From Pseudomonas sp. B21_DOA (GTDB lineage: Bacteria > Pseudomonadota > Gammaproteobacteria > Pseudomonadales > Pseudomonadaceae): DNA of 64,000 nucleotides. Under the pieces are notes generated by a model. That model ran no database searches and was not told the origin of the DNA. It worked only from the letters and a program-made list of their open reading frames with translations. A program made the position numbers and the translations under genes. The stretch is from contig CP086683.1 in the NCBI GenBank assembly GCA_030544685.1, positions 5,084,001 to 5,148,000 of the forward strand. Direction: 5' to 3'. Of this stretch, positions 1 to 9,753 are shown piece after piece (the stretch's first letter is position 1; the number at the start of each line of letters is the position of its first letter).

Positions 1-399
1 GATGGTTTCCTGCTGTTCGCGACCAAACTTTGCCAGTTGCTGATAGATGTCTTCGCCACGCTTGGCGCGTTGCATGCGCCAACCCAGCAACGGGTACATC
101 GACATCGGTAACAGCGACGCTTCGTGGCCCCAATATTCGAACAGCGTGCGCCGACGCCCCGAACTCCAGGCAGCCTGGTCGAGCAAGTCGGAAGGATAGG
201 AACCGAGACGGGAAAACAGCGGCAGGTAGTGCGAGCGCACCACGGCATTGACGGAATCGATTTGCAGCAGGCCCAGCCGTTCGATCAGCCGGTTGAGATG
301 ACTGGCATTGACGGTCGGCAGCTGGCGCCCGTTGAACCCTTGGGCGGCCAGCGCCAGACGTCGCGCCTGTTTGAGGGAAAAGGACACTGTCGCGGGCAT
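1..399 (-). CDS. ycaQ: YcaQ-like winged-helix protein, 3' part cut by window edge
   Basis: The reverse strand is open from an ATG at 399 to the window edge, so only the N-terminal ~133 residues are seen. The start is supported by a GGAGGAATA ribosome-binding site a few bases upstream. The N-terminus resembles the winged-helix DNA glycosylase family of E. coli YcaQ (interstrand-crosslink repair, AlkX/AlkZ group): the segments LIERLGLLQIDSVN and VVRSHYLPLFSRLG are typical of that family's first helices. The family is about 400 residues, so roughly two thirds lies outside. The family call comes from motif recognition; the repair role is known for the family, not shown here. Confidence 0.72.
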   Translation of the reverse strand, partial: MPATVSFSLKQARRLALAAQGFNGRQLPTVNASHLNRLIERLGLLQIDSVNAVVRSHYLPLFSRLGSYPSDLLDQAAWSSGRRRTLFEYWGHEASLLPMSMYPLLGWRMQRAKRGEDIYQQLAKFGREQQETI

Positions 400-463
400 T
401 TATTCCTCCATGTCTGCTCGCAACCTACCTCACCTGAAAGGGGTTTGTGTAGCGATAGCCTCA

Positions 464-685
464 TCATTTATGCATCGGGTCGTCCCAGAACGGCCGCACG
501 GTTTCGTGTTCGACATCGGCGCGGCTGATGCCGATGTCCTTCAGCGCCTCATCGCTCAGACCGGCGAGCATTTCCCGTTCACGATGCAGCTCATACCAAC
601 GGCTGAATTTGTGCAGCAGATCGGACACGATATGGCCATGGCCGGACAGCTGTTCTTCGTTCACATACTCTCTTTGACCTTTCAT
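464..685 (-). CDS. DUF1127 small protein
   Basis: This is a 73-residue protein starting MKGQREYVNE. An upstream in-frame ATG at 769 exists, but 685 is chosen because AAGGAGG lies 7 bases before it. The C-terminal half carries the DUF1127 pattern: an arginine/glutamate-rich helix, then LAGLSDEALKDIGISRADVEHE, where the L-x-D-I-G-I-S-R core defines the family. DUF1127 proteins are small and basic, and some have been linked to phosphate, RNA or arginine metabolism in other bacteria; the role here is unknown. It is divergent from the LysR gene at 756, so the 70 bp between them probably holds both promoters. Confidence 0.8.
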   Translation of the reverse strand: MKGQREYVNEEQLSGHGHIVSDLLHKFSRWYELHREREMLAGLSDEALKDIGISRADVEHETVRPFWDDPMHK

Positions 686-755
686 CGTCTTGCCTCCTTT
701 TGTGGATGGCTCAAGTCTCGCGCCGGCGCTAAGATCAATCCAACGAATGTTTCTG

Positions 756-1637
756 ATGGCATGCATCACGGAGATTCATCAATTGTCCGCCTACCCCAGT
801 ATCGATACCGATGTCCTGCGCACCTTCGTCGCGATTGCCGATCAGGGCGGTTTCACCCGTGCTGGCGAGATGGTCAACCGCACCCAGTCGGCGGTGAGCA
901 TGCAGATGAAACGCCTGGAAGAGGATGTGTTGCAGCGCCAACTGTTCGAGCGCGATGGCCGTCAGGTGCGCCTGACGGCCGAAGGCCAAGTGCTGCTCGG
1001 TTATGCGCGGCGCATCCTCAAACTGCACAGTGAAGTGTTCAACACCCTGCGCGAGCCGCACATGGTCGGCACCGTGCGCATCGGTACGCCGGATGATTAT
1101 GTGATGCGATTTCTGCCGGGGATTCTGTCGCGGTTCGCGCAGTTCTATCCGCTGATCCAGATCGAGGTGCATTGCGAGTCGAGCAAACAGTTGCTGCAAC
1201 GCACCGACCTGGATTTGTCGATCGTCACCCGTGAGCCGGGCAACGAGATTGGCCAGTTGCTGCGCAAGGAGCGCTTTGTCTGGGCCGAGGCGCAGAACTT
1301 CAGCGCCCACGAACAGACGCCGCTGCCCCTGGCGATGTTCAACAGTGATTGTTTCTGCCGTTTGTGGGCGTGCAATGCGCTGGACGCGATGGGCCGCGAT
1401 TACCGCATCGCCTACAACAGCAGCAGCCTGTCGGCGCTGATGGCCGTGGTCAGCGCAGGGCTAGCGATCACCGCGCAACTGGAAAGCCTGATCACCCCGG
1501 ACATGCGCATCCTTGGCGCCGCCGAAGATCTGCCGCTGTTGCCCGAGGCGAGCATCATGCTGATCCGCAATCTGAACAATCCGTCGCCGATCACCGAGTG
1601 CCTGGCCGAGCACATCGTCGAGGGCTTCAAACTTTAA
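756..1637 (+). CDS. LysR-family transcriptional regulator
   Basis: The product is a 293-residue LysR regulator. An N-terminal winged helix-turn-helix (about residues 12-70, with FTRAGEMVNRTQSAVSMQMK) is followed by a substrate-binding domain to the end. ATG 747 and 690 are in-frame alternatives; none has a strong ribosome-binding site, so the start is uncertain by a few codons. It is divergent from the DUF1127 gene, a layout in which a LysR protein often controls its neighbour (inference). Its stop overlaps the stop of the convergent TauE/SafE gene by about 11 bp. The effector is unknown. Confidence 0.85.
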   Translation: MACITEIHQLSAYPSIDTDVLRTFVAIADQGGFTRAGEMVNRTQSAVSMQMKRLEEDVLQRQLFERDGRQVRLTAEGQVLLGYARRILKLHSEVFNTLREPHMVGTVRIGTPDDYVMRFLPGILSRFAQFYPLIQIEVHCESSKQLLQRTDLDLSIVTREPGNEIGQLLRKERFVWAEAQNFSAHEQTPLPLAMFNSDCFCRLWACNALDAMGRDYRIAYNSSSLSALMAVVSAGLAITAQLESLITPDMRILGAAEDLPLLPEASIMLIRNLNNPSPITECLAEHIVEGFKL

Positions 1638-2374
1638 ACGCGAGCATCACCGCACACAGCACCAGGAACCCGCAGAACAGCCCACGCAGAATTTTTCCGG
1701 CATGGCGTGGGCCACTTTCACGCCCCAACTGATGCTGAGCAGACCTCCGACCGCCAGAGGCAGGCCGATCATCCAATCGACTTCGTGGTGCACCGCGTAA
1801 GTCACCAGCGTCACCCGGTGCTCGGCAAGGCCAGCGCCAATGACAAGCCCTGAGCGACCACTTGCGTGGTGCCGAACAGGCTGGTCAGCACTGGCGTGGC
1901 GACCACTGCGCCGCCGACGCCGAACAAGCCGCCCATGGTTCCCGACGCGGCGCCGAGCACGCCCAGCCACGGCCACGAATAGCGCATCTCGGCAGTCGGC
2001 GCTGGGCGCGGACCGAACATCTTCAACAGGTTGTAGGCCGATAGCGCCACCAGAAAGGCGACAAAACCGATGCGCATGGTTTGCGCGTCGATGCCCACCG
2101 CCCAGATCGAACCAAGCCAGGCAAAGCAGAAACCCATCACTGCCAGCGGCAGCGCATGGCGCAACTCGATGCGATTGCGCTGGTGATAACGCCACAGCGC
2201 GAGCATCACGTTCGGTACCACCATCACCAACGCCGTGCCTTGGGCGATCTGCTGATCAAGCCCAAACCACACGCCAAGCAACGGAATCGCAATCAAGCCA
2301 CCGCCAATGCCAAAGATCCCGCCCAATGTGCCAAGGGCAGCGCCGAACAGCAGGTACAACAGAAAATCCATCAC
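1627..2374 (-). pseudogene. TauE/SafE (TSUP) anion permease, two frameshifts as sequenced
   Basis: This is a membrane permease of the TauE/SafE (TSUP) family, which moves small organo-sulfur or sulfite-like anions. The first 185 residues are intact and show the duplicated family motif: GTLGGIFGIGGGLIAIP near the N-terminus and GTMGGLFGVGGAVVATP in the second half. The frame then breaks at a GGG run (1814-1816, reverse strand) and again at an A-run (1692-1696). Adding one base at each restores a continuous 249-residue protein ending VMLAFKV. Both look like homopolymer undercalls. The start at 2374 faces the LysR gene at 2484. The substrate cannot be told from sequence. Confidence 0.8.
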
Positions 2375-2483
2375 AACGGTAATCCTCTAACGACAGGTGG
2401 CCAATGCTACGCATTCACGCCTAGCAGGGAAACGCACAGCAACGCACAATGGCTATGCCGATTCTGCACAAGCGTGGTTTCCC

Positions 2484-3440
2484 ATGAACCTCAATCAATT
2501 GACCGATCAGCTCGGTCTCTTTCTCGATGTGCTGGAGAGTGGCAGCTTTTCTGCCGCTTCGCGCCGTCATCCGCTGACACCTTCTGCCGTGGCGCGGCGC
2601 ATCGACAGCCTGGAAAGTGCCGTCGGCAGCCAGCTGTTCGTGCGTAGCACCCATGCCGTGCTACCGACTTCGGCCGGACTGGCCTTTGCCGAACGAGCGC
2701 GACGGATCATCGCCGAGTTGCAACTGGCACGCGCCGAGGCGGTGTCGTTGAGTAGCGCACCGGAAGGGCTAATCCGCATCGATGCGCCAGCAGCCTTCGG
2801 GCGGCGGCATCTGGCACCGGTGATTGCCGACTTTCTCTTGCTGTACCCTGGACTGGATGTGCAGATGCACCTGATCGACAGCTTCAGCGACATGGCCGGC
2901 AGCAGCCTGGGCAAGGTCGATCTGGTGCTGCGTACCGGGCAGTTGGCCGATTCGCGCCTGGTTGCCACGCCACTGGCGAGTATGGTCCGCGTCGCCTGCG
3001 CCAGCCCTGACTACCTCAAGCAGCGCGGCGTGCCCGAGTCCCCAGTGCAATTGAGCGAACACGACGGGCTCGACTGGGAAGGCCTTGCTCCGCCCTTCGC
3101 CTGGAAATTCGAAGTCGACGGGCAAATGCAACTGCACCGGCCATCGCGGGTGCGCCTGAGCGCCAACAATGCCGAAGCCCTGGCGTGTGGCGCGGCGGCG
3201 GGTCTGGGCGTCGCACACCTGCCGACCTGGCTGGCCAGCGACTACTTGCTGCGTGGCGAACTGGTGCCGCTGTTTTGTGAAAATGGCCTGCCGCCGCCGG
3301 AGTCCACCGGCATCTACGCGCTGCGCATGGAACAGCAGGTCCATTCGCGCAGTCGTTTGTTGCTGGAATACCTCAAAACCCGCTTCAGCCCGGTGCCGCC
3401 GTGGGATCTTGCGCTGCAACGACAATTCGCCCGGCACTGA
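2484..3440 (+). CDS. LysR-family transcriptional regulator
   Basis: A 318-residue LysR regulator: helix-turn-helix at residues ~3-62 (FSAASRRHPLTPSAVARRID) and a co-inducer domain of the CrgA/AaeR-like type (GLIRIDAPAAFGRRHLAPVI). The start MNLNQLTDQL fits the family; an in-frame ATG at 2397 would add 29 residues of low-quality sequence. It is divergent from the TauE/SafE permease, 110 bp away, so it is the obvious candidate to regulate that permease (inference from layout). The effector is not predictable. Confidence 0.85.
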   Translation: MNLNQLTDQLGLFLDVLESGSFSAASRRHPLTPSAVARRIDSLESAVGSQLFVRSTHAVLPTSAGLAFAERARRIIAELQLARAEAVSLSSAPEGLIRIDAPAAFGRRHLAPVIADFLLLYPGLDVQMHLIDSFSDMAGSSLGKVDLVLRTGQLADSRLVATPLASMVRVACASPDYLKQRGVPESPVQLSEHDGLDWEGLAPPFAWKFEVDGQMQLHRPSRVRLSANNAEALACGAAAGLGVAHLPTWLASDYLLRGELVPLFCENGLPPPESTGIYALRMEQQVHSRSRLLLEYLKTRFSPVPPWDLALQRQFARH

Positions 3441-3515
3441 CGCCGGGCATATTTATCTGGCGCATTAAAGATTCGAGCGCTAGATTAAAAAACGATCAAC
3501 GATCAAGGCTTTGAC

Positions 3516-3971
3516 ATGACTTCCGAACGCGACAACTGCGACGACCTGCTGCTCGACAATCAGGCATGCTTCGCCCTGCACTCGACCTCGCTGATGATGA
3601 CCAAGGTCTACAAGCCGCTGTTGCAGGCGCTGGGCCTGACCTATCCGCAATATCTGGCGATGATGGTGTTGTGGGAGAAGGACGGTCTGACTGTCGGAGA
3701 AATCAGCGCACGCCTGCTGACCGATCCGGGATCGCTGACGCCATTGCTCAAGCGTCTGGAAGCCGAAGGCCTGCTCAGCCGCACCCGCAGTCGTGAAGAT
3801 GAGCGAGTGGTGATTGTCGAACTGACCGCAGCAGGCCGCGCCTTGCGCGACAAGGCGCAGACCGTGCCGCAGTGCATTCTTGGCGCCAGTGGCTTCACCC
3901 TGGAACGTCTGCAGAAGTTGCAGGCCGAGCTGCAAGCGCTGCGCGGACATCTGCAAGACAGCCTGACCTGA
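3516..3971 (+). CDS. ohrR: OhrR, organic-peroxide-sensing MarR repressor
   Basis: The 151-residue protein is a MarR-family winged-helix regulator. It has the OhrR signature: a reactive cysteine near the N-terminus (Cys18 in NQACFALHS) and a second cysteine at position 120 (VPQCILG). This is the two-Cys layout of Xanthomonas-type OhrR, where peroxide forms a disulfide and releases DNA. The tyrosines that contact the reactive Cys are probably those in MTKVYKPLL and [14 protein letters not shown] lies 7 bases before the ATG. ohr follows at 4312 in the same direction, after a REP doublet, so the pair is the classic sensor/detoxifier unit. Confidence 0.9.
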   Translation: MTSERDNCDDLLLDNQACFALHSTSLMMTKVYKPLLQALGLTYPQYLAMMVLWEKDGLTVGEISARLLTDPGSLTPLLKRLEAEGLLSRTRSREDERVVIVELTAAGRALRDKAQTVPQCILGASGFTLERLQKLQAELQALRGHLQDSLT

Positions 3972-4000
3972 TCCTCATTTCCGAGCACAACACTGTCCCT

Positions 4001-4087
4001 GTGGGAGCGGGCTTGCCCGCGATGGCGACCTGTCAGCCGACATCATTTTGACTGACACTCCGTCTTCGCGGGCAAGCCCGCTCCCAC
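4001..4087. repeat. REP doublet (REPIN), copy 1
   Basis: Two inverted copies of a GTGGGAGCGGGCTTGCCCGCG unit face each other around a ~40-base spacer. This is the common Pseudomonas REPIN layout. It lies between ohrR and ohr. Confidence 0.9.
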
Positions 4088-4217
4088 ACTGATTTCGGCG
4101 CCAACAAAAAATATTTTTCACGCCTGTATTTCCTCGCCAAGCCGTCTAAATCAAGCCTTGCGTCCCCCTTCCAGGCTTAGCCATTGAGCAAAACGTGCTT
4201 TTTATTAAAAATTTATC

Positions 4218-4285
4218 TTGCGCGCTAAACATTAGCGCTATACATTCTCTTCACACCTACTTAGCGCGCAAACAATTAGCGCACA
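4218..4285. promoter_or_regulatory. Candidate OhrR operator region before ohr
   Basis: TTGCGCGCTAA (4218-4228) and TTAGCGCGCAA (4261-4271) are a perfect 11-bp inverted pair about 32 bp apart. GCGCTAA-ACA-TTAGCGC (4222-4238) is itself a short palindrome, and TTAGCGC recurs at 4276-4282. The region is AT-rich and lies 27-95 bp before the ohr start codon. OhrR dimers bind inverted repeats in ohr promoters in other bacteria, so this is the most likely binding region (inference). Confidence 0.6.
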
Positions 4286-4311
4286 AAACCACAACCAATG
4301 AGGCTCACACC

Positions 4312-4731
4312 ATGCAAACTCTCTACACCGCAATCGCAACTTCCACTGGCGGCCGTGACGGTCGTGCAATCTCTAGCGACAACGTACTCGACGTCAAACT
4401 GGCCACCCCGAAAGAACTCGGCGGTGCTGGCGGCGCGGCGACCAACCCTGAGCAACTGTTCGCTGCCGGTTACTCGGCCTGCTTCATCGGCGCACTGAAA
4501 TTCGTAGCCAGCCAGACCAAGCGCAAGATTCCTGACGACGCGTCGATTACCGCCCATGTCGGCATCGGCCAGATCCCTGGCGGTTTCGGTCTGGACATCG
4601 ATTTGCACATCAGCCTGCCGGGTCTGGAACAAGCTGACGCGCAGTCGCTGGTCGACGCCGCTCACCAGGTCTGCCCGTACTCCAACGCCACCCGTGGCAA
4701 CGTCGATGTGCGCCTGCACGTAACCGTGTAA
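4312..4731 (+). CDS. ohr: Ohr, organic hydroperoxide resistance peroxidase
   Basis: This is a 139-residue OsmC/Ohr-family thiol peroxidase that reduces organic (fatty acid) hydroperoxides in the cytoplasm. Two catalytic cysteines are visible: Cys60 in GYSACFIGAL and Cys124 in HQVCPYSNA, both typical of Ohr rather than OsmC. The N-terminal signature GGRDG and the segment NPEQLFAAGY are also present. The start MQTLYTAIA is the family start; an upstream in-frame ATG at 4195 runs through the operator region and is rejected. An esterase gene follows 37 bp downstream and may be co-transcribed. Confidence 0.93.
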   Translation: MQTLYTAIATSTGGRDGRAISSDNVLDVKLATPKELGGAGGAATNPEQLFAAGYSACFIGALKFVASQTKRKIPDDASITAHVGIGQIPGGFGLDIDLHISLPGLEQADAQSLVDAAHQVCPYSNATRGNVDVRLHVTV

Positions 4732-4768
4732 TCACTCAAGCCCCCGGCCCGAACAAGGAAAAATGAAC

Positions 4769-5779
4769 ATGAACACTTTCAGCAAAGTCTTGACCGGTAC
4801 CCTTCTCGCCCTGTCGGTACACAGCGCTTTTGCCGGTGATGTCGAACACAACACCCAGGCATTTCTCGATGCGCTGAATTCAGGCAGCGGCAAGCCGATT
4901 GAGCAGTTGTCGCCCAAGGATGCCCGCGCCGTGCTGGTCGGCGCGCAGTCCGGGGTCAAACTGACGCTGCCCAAAGCCGATGTCAGCGAGAAAACGGTGC
5001 AGGTCGATGGTCAACCGCTGAGCCTGACCATTGTCCGGCCGGCCGGGGTCAAGGGTGAGCTGCCGGTGTTCATGTTCTTCCACGGCGGCGGCTGGGTGCT
5101 GGGGGACTTCCCGACTCACGAACGTCTGGTGCGCGATCTCGTGGTCGGTTCGGGAGCGGCGGCGGTGTTCGTCAATTACACCCCTTCACCGGAAGCGCAT
5201 TACCCGGTGGCGATCAACCAGGCCTACGCTGCGACCAAGTGGGTGGCGGAACATGGTAAAGAGATCAATGTCGACGGCAAGCGCCTGGCCGTGGCCGGCA
5301 ACAGCGTCGGCGGCAACATGGCCGCAGTGGTTGCGCTGATGGCCAAGGACAAGGGCACCCCGGCGATCAAATTCCAGGTGCTGCTGTGGCCGGTGACCGA
5401 TGCCAACTTCGACACCGGTTCGTACAACCAGTACGCCGAAGGGCACTTCCTCACCCGCAACATGATGAAGTGGTTCTGGGACAACTACACCACCGACGCC
5501 AAACAGCGCAACGAGATCTACGCTTCACCGCTGCGCGCTACTACCGCACAGCTCAAAGGGCTGCCGCCTGCACTGGTGCAGACTGCCAGCGCCGACGTGC
5601 TGCGTGATGAAGGTGAAGCTTACGCACGCAAACTCGACGAGGCCGGGGTTCCGGTAACGTCGGTGCGCTACAACGGCATGATTCACGATTACGGTTTGCT
5701 CAACGTGGTCAGCCAGGTACCGGCGGTGCGTTCGGCGATGTTGCAGGCGTCTGAAGAACTGAAGCAACACTTGAAGTAA
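4769..5779 (+). CDS. Secreted alpha/beta-hydrolase (HSL-type esterase)
   Basis: A 336-residue alpha/beta-hydrolase with an N-terminal signal peptide (MNTFSKVLTGTLLALSVHS, likely cleaved after AFA). HSL-family marks are clear: oxyanion-hole HGGGW near residue 107, nucleophile elbow GNSVGG, the acid in ADVLRDEGE, and histidine in GMIHDYG. ATG 4769 is preferred over ATG 4763 because AAGGA sits 9 rather than 3 bases before it. The gene is 37 bp after ohr and likely shares its peroxide-inducible transcript. The natural ester substrate is unknown; an export signal argues for action in the periplasm or outside. Confidence 0.82.
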   Translation: MNTFSKVLTGTLLALSVHSAFAGDVEHNTQAFLDALNSGSGKPIEQLSPKDARAVLVGAQSGVKLTLPKADVSEKTVQVDGQPLSLTIVRPAGVKGELPVFMFFHGGGWVLGDFPTHERLVRDLVVGSGAAAVFVNYTPSPEAHYPVAINQAYAATKWVAEHGKEINVDGKRLAVAGNSVGGNMAAVVALMAKDKGTPAIKFQVLLWPVTDANFDTGSYNQYAEGHFLTRNMMKWFWDNYTTDAKQRNEIYASPLRATTAQLKGLPPALVQTASADVLRDEGEAYARKLDEAGVPVTSVRYNGMIHDYGLLNVVSQVPAVRSAMLQASEELKQHLK

Positions 5780-5818
5780 CCACCGTCCCACAGGGTTCCG
5801 AGCGTTTCTAACAGGCAC

Positions 5819-5851
5819 AAAAAAACCCGACTCAATGGTCGGGTTTTTCTT
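5819..5851. terminator. Bidirectional terminator between esterase and efp
   Basis: CCCGAC...GTCGGG hairpin with an A-run on the left and a T-run on the right, placed between convergent genes. Confidence 0.88.
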
Positions 5852-5868
5852 TCCGCAAAAAGCAGTGC

Positions 5869-6438
5869 TTATTTCGCACGGCCTTTGTAGGAACCGCCTT
5901 CGCGGGTATCGATCTCGATCATGTCGCCGATTTCGATGAAGTCGGCAACCGACAGCTCGGTACCGTTCTTCAGTTTGGCAGGCTTCATCACCTTGCCGGA
6001 AGTGTCACCGCGAGCGGAGCCTTCGGTGTAGTCAACCTGACGCACGATGGTGGTCGGCAGTTCTACGGAAACCAGACGCTCTTCGAAGAACACGGCTTCG
6101 CATACGTCGGTCATGCCTTCTTCAACGAAAGGCAGAACGCTTTCGATGTCTTCGGCGTTCAGCTCGTACATGGTGTAGTCAGTGGTGTCCATGAACGTGT
6201 AAGTGTCACCGCTGATGAACGACAGGGTGGCTTCTTTACGATCCAGGATCACGTCGTCCAGTTTGTCGTCCGCACCGTAAACGGTTTCGGTCTTGTAACC
6301 GGTCAGCAGGTTCTTCAGCTTGGTCTTCATGATCGCGCTGTTACGGCCCGACTTGGTGAATTCAGCTTTCTGAACCAGCCAAGGATCGTTGTCGATACGG
6401 ATCACGGTACCGGGTTTGAGTTCTTTACCAGTTTTCAT
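5869..6438 (-). CDS. efp: Elongation factor P
   Basis: A 189-residue EF-P, which stimulates peptide bond formation at polyproline stretches on the ribosome. The conserved loop reads KSGRNSA, and the residue at the modification site is arginine 32, not lysine. That marks the rhamnosylated EF-P subclass of Pseudomonas and Neisseria. Its modifying enzyme gene earP lies 48 bp upstream in the same direction, so both are probably co-transcribed. The sequence is full length with all three EF-P domains, and ends GGSYKGRAK. Confidence 0.97.
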   Translation of the reverse strand: MKTGKELKPGTVIRIDNDPWLVQKAEFTKSGRNSAIMKTKLKNLLTGYKTETVYGADDKLDDVILDRKEATLSFISGDTYTFMDTTDYTMYELNAEDIESVLPFVEEGMTDVCEAVFFEERLVSVELPTTIVRQVDYTEGSARGDTSGKVMKPAKLKNGTELSVADFIEIGDMIEIDTREGGSYKGRAK

Positions 6439-6486
6439 TGCGAATATCCGAATTTGGATGGGATTTACAAAAATCTAGGCCGCGTA

Positions 6487-7629
6487 TCATATCCAATTTA
6501 GGTAAAACTGTACCAGCGCCGTGGCAAGATCCGCCTGCAAGGCCTGTTCCAGACACCATACTTCGGCGTTTTTCTCGAGTTCCGGCCAATGATTCCGCAC
6601 CGCCAGCCAGTGCTCGCCGATCGGTTGCCCGGCGCTCCACGCTCGCCACAGACCGTTCATCGCCTGCGCCGCGGCGGGCGAAAGGCCGTGAGTGTAGAGC
6701 GCGAGAAAAGCATCGAGCTTGTCCAGATGGATGTCATCGTCCTGCTGATAGATGTGCCAGAGCATCGGCCGCCCCGCCCATTGCGCGCGAACGAATGAGT
6801 CTTCACCGCGCACCGCGTTGAAATCGCAGCACCACAGTAAGTGGTCGTATTGATCCTGACGGACAAACGGCAGCACTTGCACGGTCAGTGAATCGCGCAC
6901 GTGAATCGCGCCGACCGTCAGGGTTTCCACTTCCAGCCAGCGCGCCACATCGCCGAGAATCCGCCCTTCCGGCACCAGCAGGTGAGTCGGCTGCGCGTCG
7001 GTCGCCAGCACATCAAGCCAACTGGCCAACCCGGGGTTTTCATAAGCGAACAGCGACATCAATTGCGCGTCGGGCGCAGGATCAATGCCCAGGCCTTGCA
7101 GGAAATGTCGCTGCGCCGGCCGATCCTGCTGAAACTGCCAACGCTGTTCTAGCAGTCCGCGCTCACGCAGCAAGCCACCGGTGCCCGGCTTGAAACCTGG
7201 AAAGAAAAAGAACTTCTGCACCGTTTTGTATTTCACCGACGGCAAGCCGTGGCAGCCGGTAACCCAGTCTTCGGCGCTGAGATAATCGAGGTTGAGCCAC
7301 AGCGGCGGCGTTTCCCGCGCAGCCATGCTGTCCATGTAATCAGTGGGCAACTGACAGGCGAAGGCGGCGATGACTACGTCGGCCGCCTCGGCGTGCAGCC
7401 ATTCGCTCGGCCACTGACGCACCTCGACACCCTGCTGCCGCTGCTGCGCAACATCGACATCGATCTCTGGGCAAATGCGCTCGAACGCGCGCAGATCATC
7501 CACCCACAGGCGCACCGGCAAGGCATGCTGGGCCACCAGCTGCCGGGCCAGGCGCCAGGTCACGCCGATGTCACCGAAGTTATCGACCACGGTGCAGAAA
7601 ATGTCCCAGCGGGGTTTCGCTTCAGGCAT
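6487..7629 (-). CDS. earP: EarP, EF-P arginine rhamnosyltransferase
   Basis: A 380-residue inverting glycosyltransferase (GT-B fold, GT104) that transfers L-rhamnose from dTDP-rhamnose to Arg32 of EF-P. The N-terminal motif VDNFGDIGVTWR carries two aspartates (Asp16, Asp20 here) matching the catalytic pair described for P. putida EarP. The RGEDSFVRAQWAGRP segment is the conserved C-terminal nucleotide-binding motif. The start MPEAKPRWD has GGGAG six bases upstream; an in-frame ATG at 7734 is rejected. Being next to efp with Arg32 makes the assignment firm. It needs dTDP-rhamnose made elsewhere; no rml genes lie in this window. Confidence 0.95.
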   Translation of the reverse strand: MPEAKPRWDIFCTVVDNFGDIGVTWRLARQLVAQHALPVRLWVDDLRAFERICPEIDVDVAQQRQQGVEVRQWPSEWLHAEAADVVIAAFACQLPTDYMDSMAARETPPLWLNLDYLSAEDWVTGCHGLPSVKYKTVQKFFFFPGFKPGTGGLLRERGLLEQRWQFQQDRPAQRHFLQGLGIDPAPDAQLMSLFAYENPGLASWLDVLATDAQPTHLLVPEGRILGDVARWLEVETLTVGAIHVRDSLTVQVLPFVRQDQYDHLLWCCDFNAVRGEDSFVRAQWAGRPMLWHIYQQDDDIHLDKLDAFLALYTHGLSPAAAQAMNGLWRAWSAGQPIGEHWLAVRNHWPELEKNAEVWCLEQALQADLATALVQFYLNWI

Positions 7630-7754
7630 GCCGTTCTCCCGTTGGCAAAAGACCTCGATTGTCCGCATAAATGCGCTCGCGCAGAAGAGCCGACGGCGAT
7701 TAATCTTCGTGCGACAATCGCCACTTGCCCGCAACCATCCGCCAGGAGGCCGCC

Positions 7755-8171
7755 ATGCCCTACCGTCCGAATCCGCGTCGTCCCTTGCCTGTTCAGCTTA
7801 GCGCGCTGCATCTGACCGGCAGCATTGCGCTGGGCCTGTGGCTGGGGTTCCTGGCGATTGCGCTGACCTGCTGGCTGCTTTCGCGCTTTATCTTTCCCGA
7901 GCAACTGGCCCCTGTCGCGCAAGCGGTGCAGCAGCGCGTCAATCCTCCGGCTGTGGCGCCCGTACAGGTACAGCCGGACATTCCACCGCAAAGTCCGCTG
8001 TTCCAACAGTACGAAGAAAACCTGCGCAAGAATGAACAGCAGGCCCGACTGGATCAGGCGCGCGCCAATTCGCGTAACGCGTCCAATCCGAAATGCCAGT
8101 TCTGGCTGCAGCAGGACCAGACCGCGCCGACCGAAAAGAGCCGCGCCAACGTTTTGCAATTCTGCGATTGA
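7755..8171 (+). CDS. Single-pass membrane protein of unknown function
   Basis: The protein is 138 residues. A short basic N-terminus (MPYRPNPRRP) is followed by one strong membrane helix (~residues 19-45, LGLWLGFLAIALTCWLLSRF). A proline-rich stretch and a glutamine/arginine-rich helix follow, ending CQFWLQQDQ...VLQFCD with two cysteines. GGAGG precedes the ATG. It ends 2 bp before the Gre-like gene, so the two form an operon. I do not recognise a family. The predicted topology is cytoplasmic N-terminus and periplasmic C-terminus by the positive-inside rule. Confidence 0.7.
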   Translation: MPYRPNPRRPLPVQLSALHLTGSIALGLWLGFLAIALTCWLLSRFIFPEQLAPVAQAVQQRVNPPAVAPVQVQPDIPPQSPLFQQYEENLRKNEQQARLDQARANSRNASNPKCQFWLQQDQTAPTEKSRANVLQFCD

Positions 8172-8173
8172 TC

Positions 8174-8656
8174 ATGAACAAACACAGCGTCCACCAGTTG
8201 ATTCTCGACAAGCTGCGCATCGACCTCGACATCGCCGAACGCGCCGCGCAAACCGCTTACGAAACCGCGACCCACGAAGAAAACATCGCCGAAAACAAGT
8301 ACGACACGCTGGGGCTGGAGGCGTCGTATCTGGCGGCGGGTCAGGCGAAGCGGGTTGAGGAAATCCGCCAGTCACTGGCGCTATGTCAGAACCTGACGTT
8401 GCGTGCCTACGATGAAAATCGCGGCATTGAAGTCGGCGCCCTGCTCGGCCTGGAGGACGAAAAGGGTCGCGAGCAATGGCTGTTTCTGGCGCCGGATGCG
8501 GCGGGGCTGAAAGTCGACGTGGTGGGTCAGCCGGTTACCGTCATCACCCCGCGCTCGCCGCTGGGCAAAAGCCTGCTGGGCAAGTTCGAGGGCGATGAGG
8601 TGGAGATTCTGGTGGCGGGCACCCGGCAACAGTTTGCTGTCACCAAGGTGCTCTGA
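8174..8656 (+). CDS. Gre-family transcription factor-like protein
   Basis: A 160-residue protein whose second half (IEVGALLGLEDEKGREQWLFLAPDAAG, then VTVITPRSPLGKSLLGK) matches the GreA/GreB C-terminal domain. The sequence SPLGKSLLGK is equivalent to the [10 protein letters not shown] of the greB in this window. The N-terminal half is helical, and the segment THEENIAENKYDTLG resembles the acidic coiled-coil tip of Gre factors ([12 protein letters not shown] in the other copy). So it may act in the RNA polymerase secondary channel, but it is a divergent paralogue. It is coupled to the small membrane protein gene upstream. Function in vivo is unknown. Confidence 0.72.
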   Translation: MNKHSVHQLILDKLRIDLDIAERAAQTAYETATHEENIAENKYDTLGLEASYLAAGQAKRVEEIRQSLALCQNLTLRAYDENRGIEVGALLGLEDEKGREQWLFLAPDAAGLKVDVVGQPVTVITPRSPLGKSLLGKFEGDEVEILVAGTRQQFAVTKVL

Positions 8657-8665
8657 AGCGGGTGT

Positions 8666-9649
<984 letters not shown>

Positions 9650-9753
9650 TCAAAGCAGGTAGACGCCACGGGCATCAGCGACGGTATATAACTATATTAA
9701 TGGTTCGAAGAATAAATCTAGAACTTTTTTATCAAAACGCCATTATTCCTGCT

